Source: Bacillus sp. 7884-1 | Lineage (GTDB): Bacteria; Bacillota; Bacilli; Bacillales; Cytobacillaceae | Direction: 5' to 3' | NCBI RefSeq assembly: GCF_002272245.1 | Contig: NZ_NPDD01000236.1 | Coordinates: 1 to 34,502, forward strand | Length of the DNA: 34,502 nt | Shown here: positions 23,990-32,644 of the stretch, piece by piece | Layout: each line of letters starts with the position of its first letter | Position numbering within the stretch: position 1 is the stretch's first letter | The notes under the pieces: model-generated | The model's input: the letters and a program-made list of their open reading frames with translations, nothing else | Databases searched by the model: none | What the model was told of the DNA's origin: nothing | Made by a program: the position numbers and the translations under genes

Positions 23990-25240
23990 TTGCCAAAGCA
24001 AAAACATAATGGTATGACGATATTTGCAATCGGTTCAATCCCGCTCATACTAGTATTAGGAAACTCGATGCTTATTCCAATTCTTCCTAAGATGAAATCA
24101 GAACTCGATATTTCTCAATTTCAAGTCAGTATGGTTATATCAGCATTCTCAATTGCTGCTGCCATTTCTATACCTGTATTAGGCTATTTATCAGACCGGT
24201 TTTCACGTAAAGCCATTATTGTCCCTGCTCTTATCCTGTATGGAAGCGGAGGTTTATTAGCAGGTGCCGCTGCTGCTTGGTTTGATAATTCCTATACGTG
24301 GATACTTGCAGGAAGGATCATGCAGGGAATGGGTGCTGCAGGAACAGCACCCATTGCAATGGCCTTAACAGGGGATTTATTTAAAGGTGGAGAACAAAGT
24401 AAAGTCTTAGGGTTAGTGGAAGCTTCCAATGGGTTTGGTAAGGTGATCAGTCCTATTATTGGATCCCTTTTAGCCTTACTCTTTTGGTATGCTGCATTCT
24501 TTGCTTTTCCGATTTTTTGCCTTATTTCCTGCCTGTTAACCATCTTCTTCATAAAAGAAAAAAAAGCAAAAAAGGAGCCGCCGCCGGTTGGAAAATATGT
24601 AAAAGGGCTAGTGTCTGTTTTTAAAACAGAAGGACGCTGGTTATTTGCCGCCTATTTAACAGGAGCTACCTGTTTATTCACTTTATTCGGCATTTTATTC
24701 TACATTTCCGACATATTGGAAAAAGATTATCAAATTGATGGTGTGTTAAAAGGGAGTATCTTAGCCATTCCACTTCTAGTTATGACCATCACATCTTATA
24801 TAACGGGAAGTAAAATCGGTAAAAAGATGAAGCTGATGAAAACATTAATTATCTTAGGATTATTGCTTATGACCACTTCATTTGCATCACTAATTTTCTT
24901 TAAAAATTTAGTTCCCTTTTTTTCAGTCCTAGCCATTAGCAGTGTCGGGACAGGACTTGTCCTCCCCTGTATTAATAGCTTTATTACTGGATCCGTTCCA
25001 ACAGATCGGAGAGGATTTGTTACCTCCCTCTATGGCTCTGTTCGATTTTTAGGAGTTGCAATCGGACCCCCAGTATTCAGCTCACTAATGGAATGGTCGC
25101 GATCAGGTATGTTTTTAATCACCGCTGGTTTAACGTTGTTTTGTGCCCTGCTTTGTATGGTACTTATCCATGTTGCAAAAACAAAACCATCGGAAGAAAA
25201 TGAAAGTGACACATTATTTGAAAAATTACAATTCACCTAA
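23990..25240 (+). CDS. yitG: MFS drug/organic-anion efflux transporter (YitG-like)
   Basis: This 416-aa major facilitator protein has about 12 membrane segments. The motif-A loop [11 protein letters not shown] lies between segments 2 and 3 (near residues 65-75), and the motif C-like [17 protein letters not shown] is in segment 5. The start is TTG with AGGGGTG 7 bases upstream. It is divergent from the phosphosulfolactate synthase gene, 163 bases away. B. subtilis has an MFS gene (yitG) in the same cluster, so export of sulfolactate or a related compound is plausible. The motifs give only the family. Confidence 0.85.
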   Translation: MPKQKHNGMTIFAIGSIPLILVLGNSMLIPILPKMKSELDISQFQVSMVISAFSIAAAISIPVLGYLSDRFSRKAIIVPALILYGSGGLLAGAAAAWFDNSYTWILAGRIMQGMGAAGTAPIAMALTGDLFKGGEQSKVLGLVEASNGFGKVISPIIGSLLALLFWYAAFFAFPIFCLISCLLTIFFIKEKKAKKEPPPVGKYVKGLVSVFKTEGRWLFAAYLTGATCLFTLFGILFYISDILEKDYQIDGVLKGSILAIPLLVMTITSYITGSKIGKKMKLMKTLIILGLLLMTTSFASLIFFKNLVPFFSVLAISSVGTGLVLPCINSFITGSVPTDRRGFVTSLYGSVRFLGVAIGPPVFSSLMEWSRSGMFLITAGLTLFCALLCMVLIHVAKTKPSEENESDTLFEKLQFT

Positions 25241-25270
25241 GAGATGCTGCCACTAAAGGAGTAGATAGAT

Positions 25271-25561
25271 TTGCAAATATATTTTTCACCTGAGGTAATT
25301 ACCCCTCAATATCAGGTTTTAAACGTTGTAAATTCAAAGAACAAAGGTGTAGGAAACGTAGCTTTTCTATTTGATGAAAAAAAGCTTTATGTATATGGAA
25401 TCTTGGAGGATGAAGAAGTCGGTGCCGATTTTAAAGATTTGGTCACTCCCTATATAAAAGGGTTAGCTAAGGCAAAACCTGGGCTTGATATTCTCTCCTG
25501 TTTGTATGTTGGCTGTAAAAAAATAAAGCTAAAGGAAGAAGAGGACGAGAAAGAGGGTTAA
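25271..25561 (+). CDS. Small protein of unknown function
   Basis: This 96-aa soluble protein starts at a TTG, with AAAGGAG 9 bases upstream. The first two thirds read as an alternating beta-rich domain (VLNVVNSKNKGVGNVAFLFD, then KKLYVYGILED), followed by a helix and a lysine/glutamate-rich tail. It has two Cys near residues 77 and 82. I do not recognise the family. It lies 30 bases after the MFS gene and is followed by a terminator, so the two form one transcript between the sulfolactate operon and the TauE/SafE gene. The good ribosome binding site and terminator argue that it is real. Confidence 0.7.
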   Translation: MQIYFSPEVITPQYQVLNVVNSKNKGVGNVAFLFDEKKLYVYGILEDEEVGADFKDLVTPYIKGLAKAKPGLDILSCLYVGCKKIKLKEEEDEKEG

Positions 25562-25567
25562 AAATAC

Positions 25568-25599
25568 AAGAGGACGGCATTTGCCGCCCTCTTTAATTT
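25568..25599 (+). terminator. Rho-independent terminator
   Basis: AAGAGG-A-CGGCA (25568-25579) pairs with TGCCG-C-CCTCTT (25582-25593), with one A-C mismatch and a 2-base apparent loop, followed by TAATTT. It ends the MFS plus small-protein transcript. Confidence 0.8.
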
Positions 25600-25682
25600 G
25601 GGTCTGGGCAGTAGTAACAAGGCTTTTAACCACTTCATAACTTATTGGTAGCTAGTTAGACAAATATGGAGTGTGTGGCCTA

Positions 25683-26447
25683 ATGAGTATAGGAATCATT
25701 CTAATGGGGCTATTAATCGGATTTATGGTTGGTTTGACAGGTGTTGGAGGAGCAGCACTGTTAACGCCAATCTTAATATTATTAGGATTCAGTCCGTCAA
25801 TAGCAGTAGGAACAGATCTGGTTTATAATTCTATCACCAAGTTATTTGGTTCTTTTCAACATTGGAGGCAAAAGACGATCAATCTTACCTTGGTGAAATA
25901 TCTTGCTATTGGAAGTATTCCAAGTGCTATATGTGCAGTTTGGATTCTCCATCTGTTTGACTCATTTTTCCATAACCAAGAGCTAGTAATCAAACATGCT
26001 TTGGGATACGTTTTAATTTTAGTGGCATTGACTACATTAATTAAAACATTTGCTATAAGTAAATTAGATGAAAATCCTCTTCAAAAGAAGCCAATTCATG
26101 AGAAGCGCGGTTTAACCATTTGCATTGGAGTTATTTTAGGCTTTATTGTTGGTTTGACTTCAATTGGTTCGGGTTCATTGTTTGCCTTAGCGATGCTTTA
26201 TCTATACAGAATGAGTCCTTCAGAACTGGTCGGAACGGATATTGCACATGCTTTTCTATTAGTTACCGCCGCAGGATTTATGCATGCTGGAATTGGAAAT
26301 GTTAATTATTTATTGGTTTTTAACCTGCTAACAGGTTCAATACCAGGTGTTCTTATAGGTAGCACCTTATCATCCAGACTCCCAGCTAAACCATTAAGAA
26401 CGATTATGGCAATCATGATTTTGATTAGTGGTGTTAAGCTCATTTAA
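25683..26447 (+). CDS. yitE: TauE/SafE-family sulfite/sulfonate permease (YitE-like)
   Basis: This 254-aa protein has about seven or eight membrane segments. It shows the two internally repeated motifs of the TauE/SafE family: GFMVGLTGVGGAALLTPIL near the start and GFIVGLTSIGSGSLFALAM in the second half, each followed by an SxxxxVGTD segment. Family members export sulfite or organosulfonates. B. subtilis yitE is in the equivalent cluster. I therefore infer a role in moving sulfite or sulfolactate across the membrane, possibly between mother cell and forespore. I chose ATG 25683 with GGAG 11 bases upstream; the GTG at 25671 is too close to that site. Confidence 0.87.
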   Translation: MSIGIILMGLLIGFMVGLTGVGGAALLTPILILLGFSPSIAVGTDLVYNSITKLFGSFQHWRQKTINLTLVKYLAIGSIPSAICAVWILHLFDSFFHNQELVIKHALGYVLILVALTTLIKTFAISKLDENPLQKKPIHEKRGLTICIGVILGFIVGLTSIGSGSLFALAMLYLYRMSPSELVGTDIAHAFLLVTAAGFMHAGIGNVNYLLVFNLLTGSIPGVLIGSTLSSRLPAKPLRTIMAIMILISGVKLI

Positions 26448-26448
26448 A

Positions 26449-26478
26449 AAAACACGGTCACAGCCGTGTTTTCTTCTT
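26449..26478 (+). terminator. Rho-independent terminator
   Basis: AACACGG at 26451-26457 pairs with CCGTGTT at 26464-26470 around TCACAG. Flanking A and T runs (26446-26450; 26470-26472 and on) lengthen the stem and supply the U-tract. It lies directly after the TauE/SafE stop. Confidence 0.88.
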
Positions 26479-26567
26479 TTTCAAAAATGAAATTGAAAAA
26501 AACCTGTCCTTCACCTAAAAATTCAAACATATACTGTTTGAAGAAATGGTTTGTTCAGGAGGTCGTT

Positions 26568-26840
26568 ATGTTTATTATTATTGAAAAAGTAGTACTTGGA
26601 ATGGCTTTTTTACGATTAATATCTGGAAGTATCGAAATATTTGCAGCCATATTAATGATTAAATTTAATACAGTAGAAAAAGCCCTTATGGTTAACTCTT
26701 CTCTTGCACTTATAGGTCCTATTATCTTAGTTTTAACTACCTCAATAGGCTTATTAGGAATAGTTGAAAAAATATCGATCATGAAATTTGTATGGATTGC
26801 TCTGGGAGTAAGTTTTATTCTTGTAGGGGTGAAGTCTTAA
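26568..26840 (+). CDS. YqhV-like membrane protein (DUF2619)
   Basis: This 90-aa protein has three hydrophobic segments. The pattern MAFLRLISGSIEIFAAILM, then VEKALMVNSSLALIGPIILVLTT, then a C-terminal segment ending ILVGVKS matches the small YqhV/DUF2619 family of spore-formers, whose function is unknown. I chose the ATG at 26568 because CAGGAGGT lies 6 bases upstream. The frame extends further back, but through the terminator of the previous gene. It is a single gene, with a hairpin at 26884-26908 between it and the convergent germination gene. Confidence 0.75.
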   Translation: MFIIIEKVVLGMAFLRLISGSIEIFAAILMIKFNTVEKALMVNSSLALIGPIILVLTTSIGLLGIVEKISIMKFVWIALGVSFILVGVKS

Positions 26841-26883
26841 CCGGTTAGATGAAATTTTTGCTGCTTTTATATTTATAGAACAA

Positions 26884-26908
26884 AAGCCTATCGCTCAGTG
26901 ATAGGCTT
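26884..26908. terminator. Hairpin between convergent genes, mainly for the minus-strand gene
   Basis: AAGCCTATC at 26884-26892 pairs perfectly with GATAGGCTT at 26900-26908 around a 7-base loop. On the minus strand TTTTGTTC follows, giving a usable T-run just after the SpoVAF-like stop. On the plus strand the tail TATTTAAC is weaker. Confidence 0.8.
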
Positions 26909-28382
26909 ATTTAACTGCTTGCCTTGTTCTGTCCTGCGTGTGCAGCATGCTAGCACGTGTATTCTTAAGCGGCATTGGTGTCCGGGCAAGCATTATCCGA
27001 AAATCCCGTGGATTAAACGGGATAAACGGGTACAAATAGGGAGTATTCATGCTCTTTGTTCTGACAAGCAGGATAATCCACAAAGTAATCCCTATTACCA
27101 GGCCTGGTACATTTAATAAAGCGACCATAATTAAAAAGAAAACACGGAAAATACGATTTGCAAGGCTTAATTCATAACTAGGCGTTGCAAAGGTCCCGAT
27201 CGCCGCGACTGCAACGTATAGGACAACCTCATGTGTAAAAATCCCCACTTGCACTGCCACATCCCCAATAATAATTGCAGAGACGATACCAAGTGCTGTG
27301 GCGAGTGCGTTCGGTGTATGGATGGCAGCCATCCGCAATATCTCAATCCCCACTTCGGCAATCAGAAATTGCCAAATCAAACCAATCTCCCCTTGTTCTT
27401 TCAACCCTATAAACTTCCAGCGGTCTGACAATAATTGTTCATTGGTTGCATACGTATACCAAAACGGTAAAAGGAACAGTGAAGCAAAAACGGCAATAAA
27501 TCGAGCCCATCTTAAGAAGATCCCCACTATCGGCTTTTGACGATACTCCTCAGCATGCTGCAGATGATGCCAATAGGTCGAAGGACAAATCATCACACTG
27601 GGAGACCCATCCACAACAATCAGCACATGTCCTTCCATTAAATGAACTGAACTCGTATCAGCTCTTTCTGTGTAACGGACAAGTGGATATGGGTTATAAT
27701 TTCGACCAAAAACAAATTCTTCAATTGTTTTTTCACCCATTGAAATTCCATCTATAGAGATTTTCTCAAGCTTGTCTCTCAACATCTTTACATGTTCAAT
27801 ATCAACAATACTATCTATGTACACAAGGGCAATATCTGTTTTTGACCGCTCGCCGACCTGAACATATTCCATGATGAGGGACCGGTCACGCACACGCCTG
27901 CGAATTAATGCCAAATTAAAAACAATCGTTTCAACAAAACCATCGCGCGGTCCGCGTACAACCCGTTCAATATCCGGTTCTTGAGGAGAACGAATCGGAT
28001 ATTCACGAGAATCAATCAGAATGACTTGTTTACCGCCTTCGACGACGACAGCTGTCTGCCCTGCAAGAATTTGGGCGATAACTTCTTCTAAATCTTCAGA
28101 GGTATTTACCTCCACATGAGGAATAAAGCTTTTAAAAAGCTTATCAATTGGATCATCTCCAAAATCCTCATGTTTCCGCTTCTCGATTTCCTTCATAATT
28201 AGGAGCAGGATATTGGCCGCAGCGAATCCATCAATCAAAAACATCGCAAACTTCAGCCCGCCATATTCTAGTGGTCGATGGATGACGTCAAAGTTTTTAC
28301 CTATCCGTAACTCTTTTATTAAATAATCAACATTATCTTCAAACTTTTCTTTTACTGGAATTTGAGTTCCTTTTTGTCCCAA
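26907..28382 (-). CDS. spoVAF: SpoVAF-like spore germination protein (GerA-type A subunit family)
   Basis: This 491-aa protein belongs to the GerA/SpoVAF family of spore inner-membrane proteins. A soluble N-terminal half contains SPQEPDIERVVRGPRDGFVE (near residues 130-149) and RERADTSS-like and PYPLVRYTERAD segments. A C-terminal half with about five membrane helices has RMAAIHTPNALATALG and TPSYELSLANR, both highly typical. The overall pattern fits SpoVAF better than GerAA/GerKA. SpoVAF normally lies at the end of the spoVA operon, but here it is alone. I chose the TTG at 28382, 9 bases after AGGAG; the TTG at 28391 directly abuts the site. Expression in the forespore is expected from the family. 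Confidence 0.85.
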   Translation of the reverse strand: MGQKGTQIPVKEKFEDNVDYLIKELRIGKNFDVIHRPLEYGGLKFAMFLIDGFAAANILLLIMKEIEKRKHEDFGDDPIDKLFKSFIPHVEVNTSEDLEEVIAQILAGQTAVVVEGGKQVILIDSREYPIRSPQEPDIERVVRGPRDGFVETIVFNLALIRRRVRDRSLIMEYVQVGERSKTDIALVYIDSIVDIEHVKMLRDKLEKISIDGISMGEKTIEEFVFGRNYNPYPLVRYTERADTSSVHLMEGHVLIVVDGSPSVMICPSTYWHHLQHAEEYRQKPIVGIFLRWARFIAVFASLFLLPFWYTYATNEQLLSDRWKFIGLKEQGEIGLIWQFLIAEVGIEILRMAAIHTPNALATALGIVSAIIIGDVAVQVGIFTHEVVLYVAVAAIGTFATPSYELSLANRIFRVFFLIMVALLNVPGLVIGITLWIILLVRTKSMNTPYLYPFIPFNPRDFRIMLARTPMPLKNTRASMLHTQDRTRQAVK

Positions 28383-28506
28383 ACTTGCCAACTCCTAAAA
28401 TTTTCATATTGGTATTTTGCAGCAAGTTTGGGTGTTATATACTCCTTCAAGATAAATATAGTAAAAAAACAAAATAAACCATTGGTTATACTCTTATAGT
28501 GTTTAT

Positions 28507-29193
28507 TTATTCAAATAAAAACTTTTCAATCGTCTTTTGTATTTCATTTTCTGTATAAACAAATGAAATTTCACTGCCATCTTTTAAAGATGGCAATTGA
28601 CCAATAGATTCTTCCGTTAATTGGAATGCTATCTTTTCTCCCTTCATATCCACTTCTATAGTATGGGGATCGATTTGTCCGACAAGCACACCTGATGCTT
28701 TCGTATATAACGATTGTTCAACGATCAAATCGGTTACCACCCTTGCCTGTTCTTCCTTGGCGGTTAAAAATACTTCAATACGATAACGACCATTATAAAG
28801 ATCAGAAATGGTAAATGAGTTTTGAATCTCTTGATTATTCTCTAACGTCATCTCGCTGATTGCCTGTGTTGACATGACTTCCTCAGAGTAATGTTTGACT
28901 TTTTTTCCTTCTTCATCAAAAACAATAAAATCAGCCTGTAGTCCACTTGAAAACGATAGTTTTTGAGGTTCACCCGATAAATTTTTCACTTTGTAATCAA
29001 TAATGATAGAATTGTTTTCTTCTTTTGTTTCAAGTGACGGATGAAAGCTTGCAACAATTTTATTTTGTTTTGGGTACTCTGTTGGGTTCTCTTTTTTCAC
29101 ACCCTCACCGTTCCCGTTTGTATTATTTCCCGTACCACAGGCGCTTAATAGTCCAGTTACTAATACAATCATCATCATCTTTCTATATAGCAT
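28507..29193 (-). CDS. BsuPI-domain lipoprotein
   Basis: This 228-aa secreted lipoprotein has a signal peptide ending in the lipobox LSAC, with the lipidated Cys at residue 19. A polar Asn/Gly linker follows. A BsuPI-like domain (named after the B. subtilis intracellular proteinase inhibitor) spans about residues 45-145, recognisable from IDYKVKNLSGEPQKLSFSSG, FIVFDEEGKKV and NGRYRIEVFLTA. The last 70 residues form a separate small domain (GVLVGQIDPHTIEV...). The function is unknown; adhesion or protease control are possibilities. Its ribosome binding site AAAAGGAGAT is inside a perfect hairpin (29201-29247), so translation may be controlled by RNA folding. Confidence 0.82.
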   Translation of the reverse strand: MLYRKMMMIVLVTGLLSACGTGNNTNGNGEGVKKENPTEYPKQNKIVASFHPSLETKEENNSIIIDYKVKNLSGEPQKLSFSSGLQADFIVFDEEGKKVKHYSEEVMSTQAISEMTLENNQEIQNSFTISDLYNGRYRIEVFLTAKEEQARVVTDLIVEQSLYTKASGVLVGQIDPHTIEVDMKGEKIAFQLTEESIGQLPSLKDGSEISFVYTENEIQKTIEKFLFE

Positions 29194-29200
29194 AAATGAA

Positions 29201-29247
29201 AATCTCCTTTTAATCGAATTACCTTAATAGTCGATTAAAAGGAGATT
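29201..29247 (-). terminator. 17-bp perfect hairpin holding the lipoprotein ribosome binding site
   Basis: AATCTCCTTTTAATCGA (29201-29217) and its exact complement at 29231-29247 flank a 13-base loop. On the minus strand the second arm contains AAAAGGAGAT, the only ribosome binding site of the lipoprotein ATG at 29193. A broken T-run (TTTTCATTT) follows. It lies 50 bases past the livF stop, so it can act both as the terminator of the liv operon and as a translation-blocking structure for the next gene. Confidence 0.75.
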
Positions 29248-29296
29248 GGAGTTACAATATTATCTGTTTTTTTATAGAAAGATTTTGAACTTTTAA

Positions 29297-30010
29297 CTAT
29301 AATCCACCAAGGTAAGCTTTTTTGATTTCTTCACTTGCTTGTAACTCTGCGGCTGTTCCTGAGATTACTACCCTGCCTGTTTCAATTACATAGGCACGGT
29401 CTGCTACGGATAATGCCATATTCGCATTTTGTTCCACCAGCAAGATAGTAGTTCCATCTTGGTTGATTTTCTCAATGATTTGAAAAATCGTTTTAACCAT
29501 TAACGGAGCCAATCCCATTGAAGGTTCATCCAGCAACAGCAGCTTAGGCTTCGCCATAATCGCTCTTCCCATCGCCAGCATTTGCTGTTCTCCTCCAGAA
29601 AGTGTTCCCGATAACTGCTTTCGGCGCTCTTGCAATCTCGGAAAAAGCTCGTAAACACTTTGAATATCTTTGCGGATTCCCGTCGCATCTTTTCTTAAAT
29701 AAGCACCTAATTCCAGGTTTTCCTCTACGCTCATATTGGCAAACACACGGCGTCCCTCAGGTACATGAGAAATACCAACTTTCACAATAGACTGTGGGGC
29801 CTTACCTGAAATCGAATTGCCTAAATACTCAATGCTCCCAGACTTTGGTTTAAGAAGCCCAGATAAAGTCTTAAGAAGAGTACTTTTTCCGGCACCATTC
29901 GCACCAATCAGGGTCACAATTTCTCCCTCATTGATTTCCAAAGAAACGCCCTTAAGAGCTTGAATATTTCCATAAAAAACATCAATTCCATTCACGTTAA
30001 GCATGGGCAC
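29297..30010 (-). CDS. livF: Branched-chain amino acid ABC transporter ATP-binding protein LivF
   Basis: This 237-aa ATPase of the LivF type has Walker A GANGAGKST at residues 36-44, the LSGGEQQMLAMGRA signature, Walker B LLLLDEPSMGLAP and the switch His region (LLVEQNANMAL) typical of LivF. It energises import together with LivG. The GTG start at 30010 has GGAGG 6 bases upstream and overlaps the end of livG by 14 bases, so the two are coupled. It is the last gene of the livKHMGF operon. Confidence 0.92.
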   Translation of the reverse strand: MPMLNVNGIDVFYGNIQALKGVSLEINEGEIVTLIGANGAGKSTLLKTLSGLLKPKSGSIEYLGNSISGKAPQSIVKVGISHVPEGRRVFANMSVEENLELGAYLRKDATGIRKDIQSVYELFPRLQERRKQLSGTLSGGEQQMLAMGRAIMAKPKLLLLDEPSMGLAPLMVKTIFQIIEKINQDGTTILLVEQNANMALSVADRAYVIETGRVVISGTAAELQASEEIKKAYLGGL

Positions 30011-30779
30011 TCGGTACCTCCTCTCCTAGGTAGGCTTCAATTACTTTTGGATGATTACGAATCACATCAGGTGTCCCCTCCGCAATCAATTGTCCATGGT
30101 CTAACACATAAATTCTTTCACAAATCCCCATAACCAATGCCATGTCATGTTCAATGAGGAGAATCGTTAAATCAAACTGATTTCTGATGAATGCGATTAA
30201 TTCCATTAGCTCATGTGTTTCCTGTGGGTTCATCCCCGCTGCAGGCTCGTCAAGGAGCAATAATTTTGGACCCGCAGCCAATGCCCTGGCAATTTCCAAT
30301 CTACGTTGCTGACCATAAGGTAAATTCTTCGCCTTTTCATCTTTATAACGATCCAATTGAAAAATCTTTAAAAATTCTAGTGATTTTTCCTCCATTACCT
30401 TTTCCTCTGAGAAATGGGAAGGCAGGCGAAAGATGGAACTTAAAATAGAATGCTTCGCTAAAGAATGATAAGCAACTTTCACATTATCTAATACAGATAA
30501 TTCGCTGAAAAGGCGGATATTTTGAAACGTACGACTTATTCCATTTCGTGTTACTTGGTATGGAGCAAGCCCATTCAGTCTTTTGCCATCGAACAAAATG
30601 TCACCCTCTGTCGGTACATATACACCCGTTAACAAATTAAAGCTCGTTGTTTTCCCTGCTCCATTCGGACCAATCAAACCGATCAATTCACCCTGATTAA
30701 GTTCCATATTAAAGCCTGAAACCGCCTTTAAACCGCCAAACTGTATCCCTGCATTTTTAACCTGCAGTAAAGCTCCCAC
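29997..30779 (-). CDS. livG: Branched-chain amino acid ABC transporter ATP-binding protein LivG
   Basis: This 260-aa ATPase has Walker A GPNGAGKTT at residues 37-45, the LivG-type signature LPYGQQRRLEIARAL, Walker B LLLLDEPAAGMNP and IEHDMALVMGICERIYVLD. I chose the GTG at 30779, 8 bases after AAAGGAGG; the product then starts GALLQVKNAG and has the usual LivG length. An earlier in-frame start would overlap livM by about 50 bases. The gene begins directly after the livM stop. Confidence 0.92.
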   Translation of the reverse strand: MGALLQVKNAGIQFGGLKAVSGFNMELNQGELIGLIGPNGAGKTTSFNLLTGVYVPTEGDILFDGKRLNGLAPYQVTRNGISRTFQNIRLFSELSVLDNVKVAYHSLAKHSILSSIFRLPSHFSEEKVMEEKSLEFLKIFQLDRYKDEKAKNLPYGQQRRLEIARALAAGPKLLLLDEPAAGMNPQETHELMELIAFIRNQFDLTILLIEHDMALVMGICERIYVLDHGQLIAEGTPDVIRNHPKVIEAYLGEEVPSAHA

Positions 30780-30780
30780 G

Positions 30781-31719
30781 TTAAATTCCTCCTTTCGCAC
30801 TTTTCTTTTTACCAAAGAAATCTGTAATCTCACGTGTACCCATTAATCCTTGAGGGCGGTACAGCATGACCACCACTAATACCACACTATAAATAATCAT
30901 TCGAGTCTCAGGATATTGCTGCAAGTACGTGGATATAACCGTTAAAAGGATTGCAGAAATCACAGATCCAGATAAACTGCCAAGTCCGCCTAAAACAACG
31001 AAAATTAAGATATCAAATGATTTTAAGAAACCAAAGTTAGTTGGCTGAATAATATAAAAATTATGAGAAAACAAACCGCCGGCAATACCTGCAAAGAATG
31101 AACCAATAGCGAAAGCAGCAACTTTGTAAAATGTCGTGTTGATTCCCATTGCATCTGCCGCAATTTCATTTTCCCGAATCGCTATACACGCTCTTCCATG
31201 CCGCGAGTTGGTAAAATTCGATATCACTAGAATCGTGATGACGAGGCATACAAATGCGCTTGTCCAAGTCGTCATATTAGAAACCATCATACCGGCAGCG
31301 CCGCCAACATACTCAATATTTAAGAATACAATTCTAATAATCTCACCAAATCCAAGTGTCGCAATAGCCAGGTAATCTCCTCGCAGTCTTAATGTAGGTA
31401 TGCCGACAAGCAGACCTGCTAATGCTGCTACAATTCCTCCGATGATGATCGCTAACACGAAAGGCAATTCGAATTTCATCGTGATAATCGCAGATACATA
31501 CGCCCCCACAGCAAGGAAACCAGCATGTCCAATTGAAAATTGTCCAGTAATCCCAATTACCAAGTGAAGACTCACTGCTAAAATAATGTTAATGATCATT
31601 AATGTCAACATATTGCTATAAAAAGCATTTAATATCCCTGTTTGAATTAAGGCTTGGCCTATTCCATATATAACGACTGCTAAAATGAGAAATAGCCAGA
31701 ATTTAGTTGCTTTTTTCAT
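30781..31719 (-). CDS. livM: Branched-chain amino acid ABC transporter permease LivM
   Basis: This 312-aa integral membrane permease has about eight to ten segments. It carries GQFSIGHAGFLAVGAYVSAI (near residues 57-76) and GRACIAIRENEIAADAMGIN, the cytoplasmic coupling loop of LivM-type permeases, then GGLGSLSGSVISAIL near the end. I chose ATG 31719, preceded by AGGTGGGA; the earlier in-frame start would overlap livH. It forms the transmembrane channel with LivH. Confidence 0.92.
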   Translation of the reverse strand: MKKATKFWLFLILAVVIYGIGQALIQTGILNAFYSNMLTLMIINIILAVSLHLVIGITGQFSIGHAGFLAVGAYVSAIITMKFELPFVLAIIIGGIVAALAGLLVGIPTLRLRGDYLAIATLGFGEIIRIVFLNIEYVGGAAGMMVSNMTTWTSAFVCLVITILVISNFTNSRHGRACIAIRENEIAADAMGINTTFYKVAAFAIGSFFAGIAGGLFSHNFYIIQPTNFGFLKSFDILIFVVLGGLGSLSGSVISAILLTVISTYLQQYPETRMIIYSVVLVVVMLYRPQGLMGTREITDFFGKKKSAKGGI

Positions 31720-31732
31720 CTGTCTATCCCAC

Positions 31733-32611
31733 CTACACTTTCTCTCTTGTATTTTTACCAAAGATGCCTGTTGGTCTAAAAATTAGGATAAGAATTAATA
31801 TGATAAACGCTACTGCGTCTCTCCATAAGGAAAATCCTAAAGCACTTACGATTGATTCAACAACCCCTAAAATAAGACCGCCGACCATGGCTCCTGGGAT
31901 AATTCCGATTCCACCTAGTACAGCCGCAACAAACGCCTTTAATCCAGGGATAATTCCCATAAGTGGTTCGATTTTTGTATAATAGACACCAAAAATGACA
32001 CCTGCTGCCCCAGCTAAAGCAGAACCAATCGCAAATGTATAGGAAATGGTTCTGTCAACATTAATACCCATTAATCTCGCTGCATCGATGTCATGTGATA
32101 CTGCTCGCATTGCTTTACCGACCTTTGTACGGTGAACAATAATTTGTAAAATAATCATAAGGCCAAGTGACACAGCCAGGATAAAAAGGGACTGACTGTT
32201 AATTTGTGCCCCAAACAAGTTAAATGTTGTACTCGGTAATACATTGTCAGGATATGCCTCGGGTTGGGCTCCTCGGGCGTAAATCACACCGTACTCAATT
32301 AGCAGTGACATTCCTATTGCTGTAATTAAGGCAGCAATTCTAGTCGCATTTCGAAGACGCTTATAAGCAATTCTTTCAATCAATACTCCAAACACCGCAC
32401 AAAACGCCATTGAGAATAATAATGCTGGAAAGAAGCCCAGCCCCCATCCCTTAATCGCATAAAACCCGACGAACGCACCTACCATAAAAACATCACCATG
32501 AGCAAAGTTTATTAATTTTATGATCCCATAAACCATGGTATAGCCTAATGCGATTAAGGCATAAATGCTTCCGAGTGAAATTCCGTTTATCAATTGTTGT
32601 AACCACTCCAT
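31733..32611 (-). CDS. livH: Branched-chain amino acid ABC transporter permease LivH
   Basis: This 292-aa permease begins MEWLQQLINGISLGSIYALIALGYTMVYGI, a hallmark of LivH. It also has the coupling loop GKAMRAVSHDIDAARLMGIN and AAVLGGIGIIPGAMVGGLILG. I chose ATG 32611, 8 bases after AGGAG; an in-frame GTG at 32620 overlaps the site. A strong hairpin terminator lies between livK and this gene, so it should be expressed at a lower level than livK. Confidence 0.92.
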   Translation of the reverse strand: MEWLQQLINGISLGSIYALIALGYTMVYGIIKLINFAHGDVFMVGAFVGFYAIKGWGLGFFPALLFSMAFCAVFGVLIERIAYKRLRNATRIAALITAIGMSLLIEYGVIYARGAQPEAYPDNVLPSTTFNLFGAQINSQSLFILAVSLGLMIILQIIVHRTKVGKAMRAVSHDIDAARLMGINVDRTISYTFAIGSALAGAAGVIFGVYYTKIEPLMGIIPGLKAFVAAVLGGIGIIPGAMVGGLILGVVESIVSALGFSLWRDAVAFIILILILIFRPTGIFGKNTREKV

Positions 32612-32644
32612 TGTTCTCACTCCTACTATTTCCAGAATTAACTT

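Noticed and set aside
26466..26567. Longer start for the YqhV-like gene
   Set aside because: The extra 34 residues start within the terminator of the previous gene and are unlike the family; ATG 26568 has an excellent ribosome binding site.
28383..28506. Sigma-G promoter for the SpoVAF-like gene
   Set aside because: Expected from the family, but no segment fits both the -35 and -10 elements at correct spacing.
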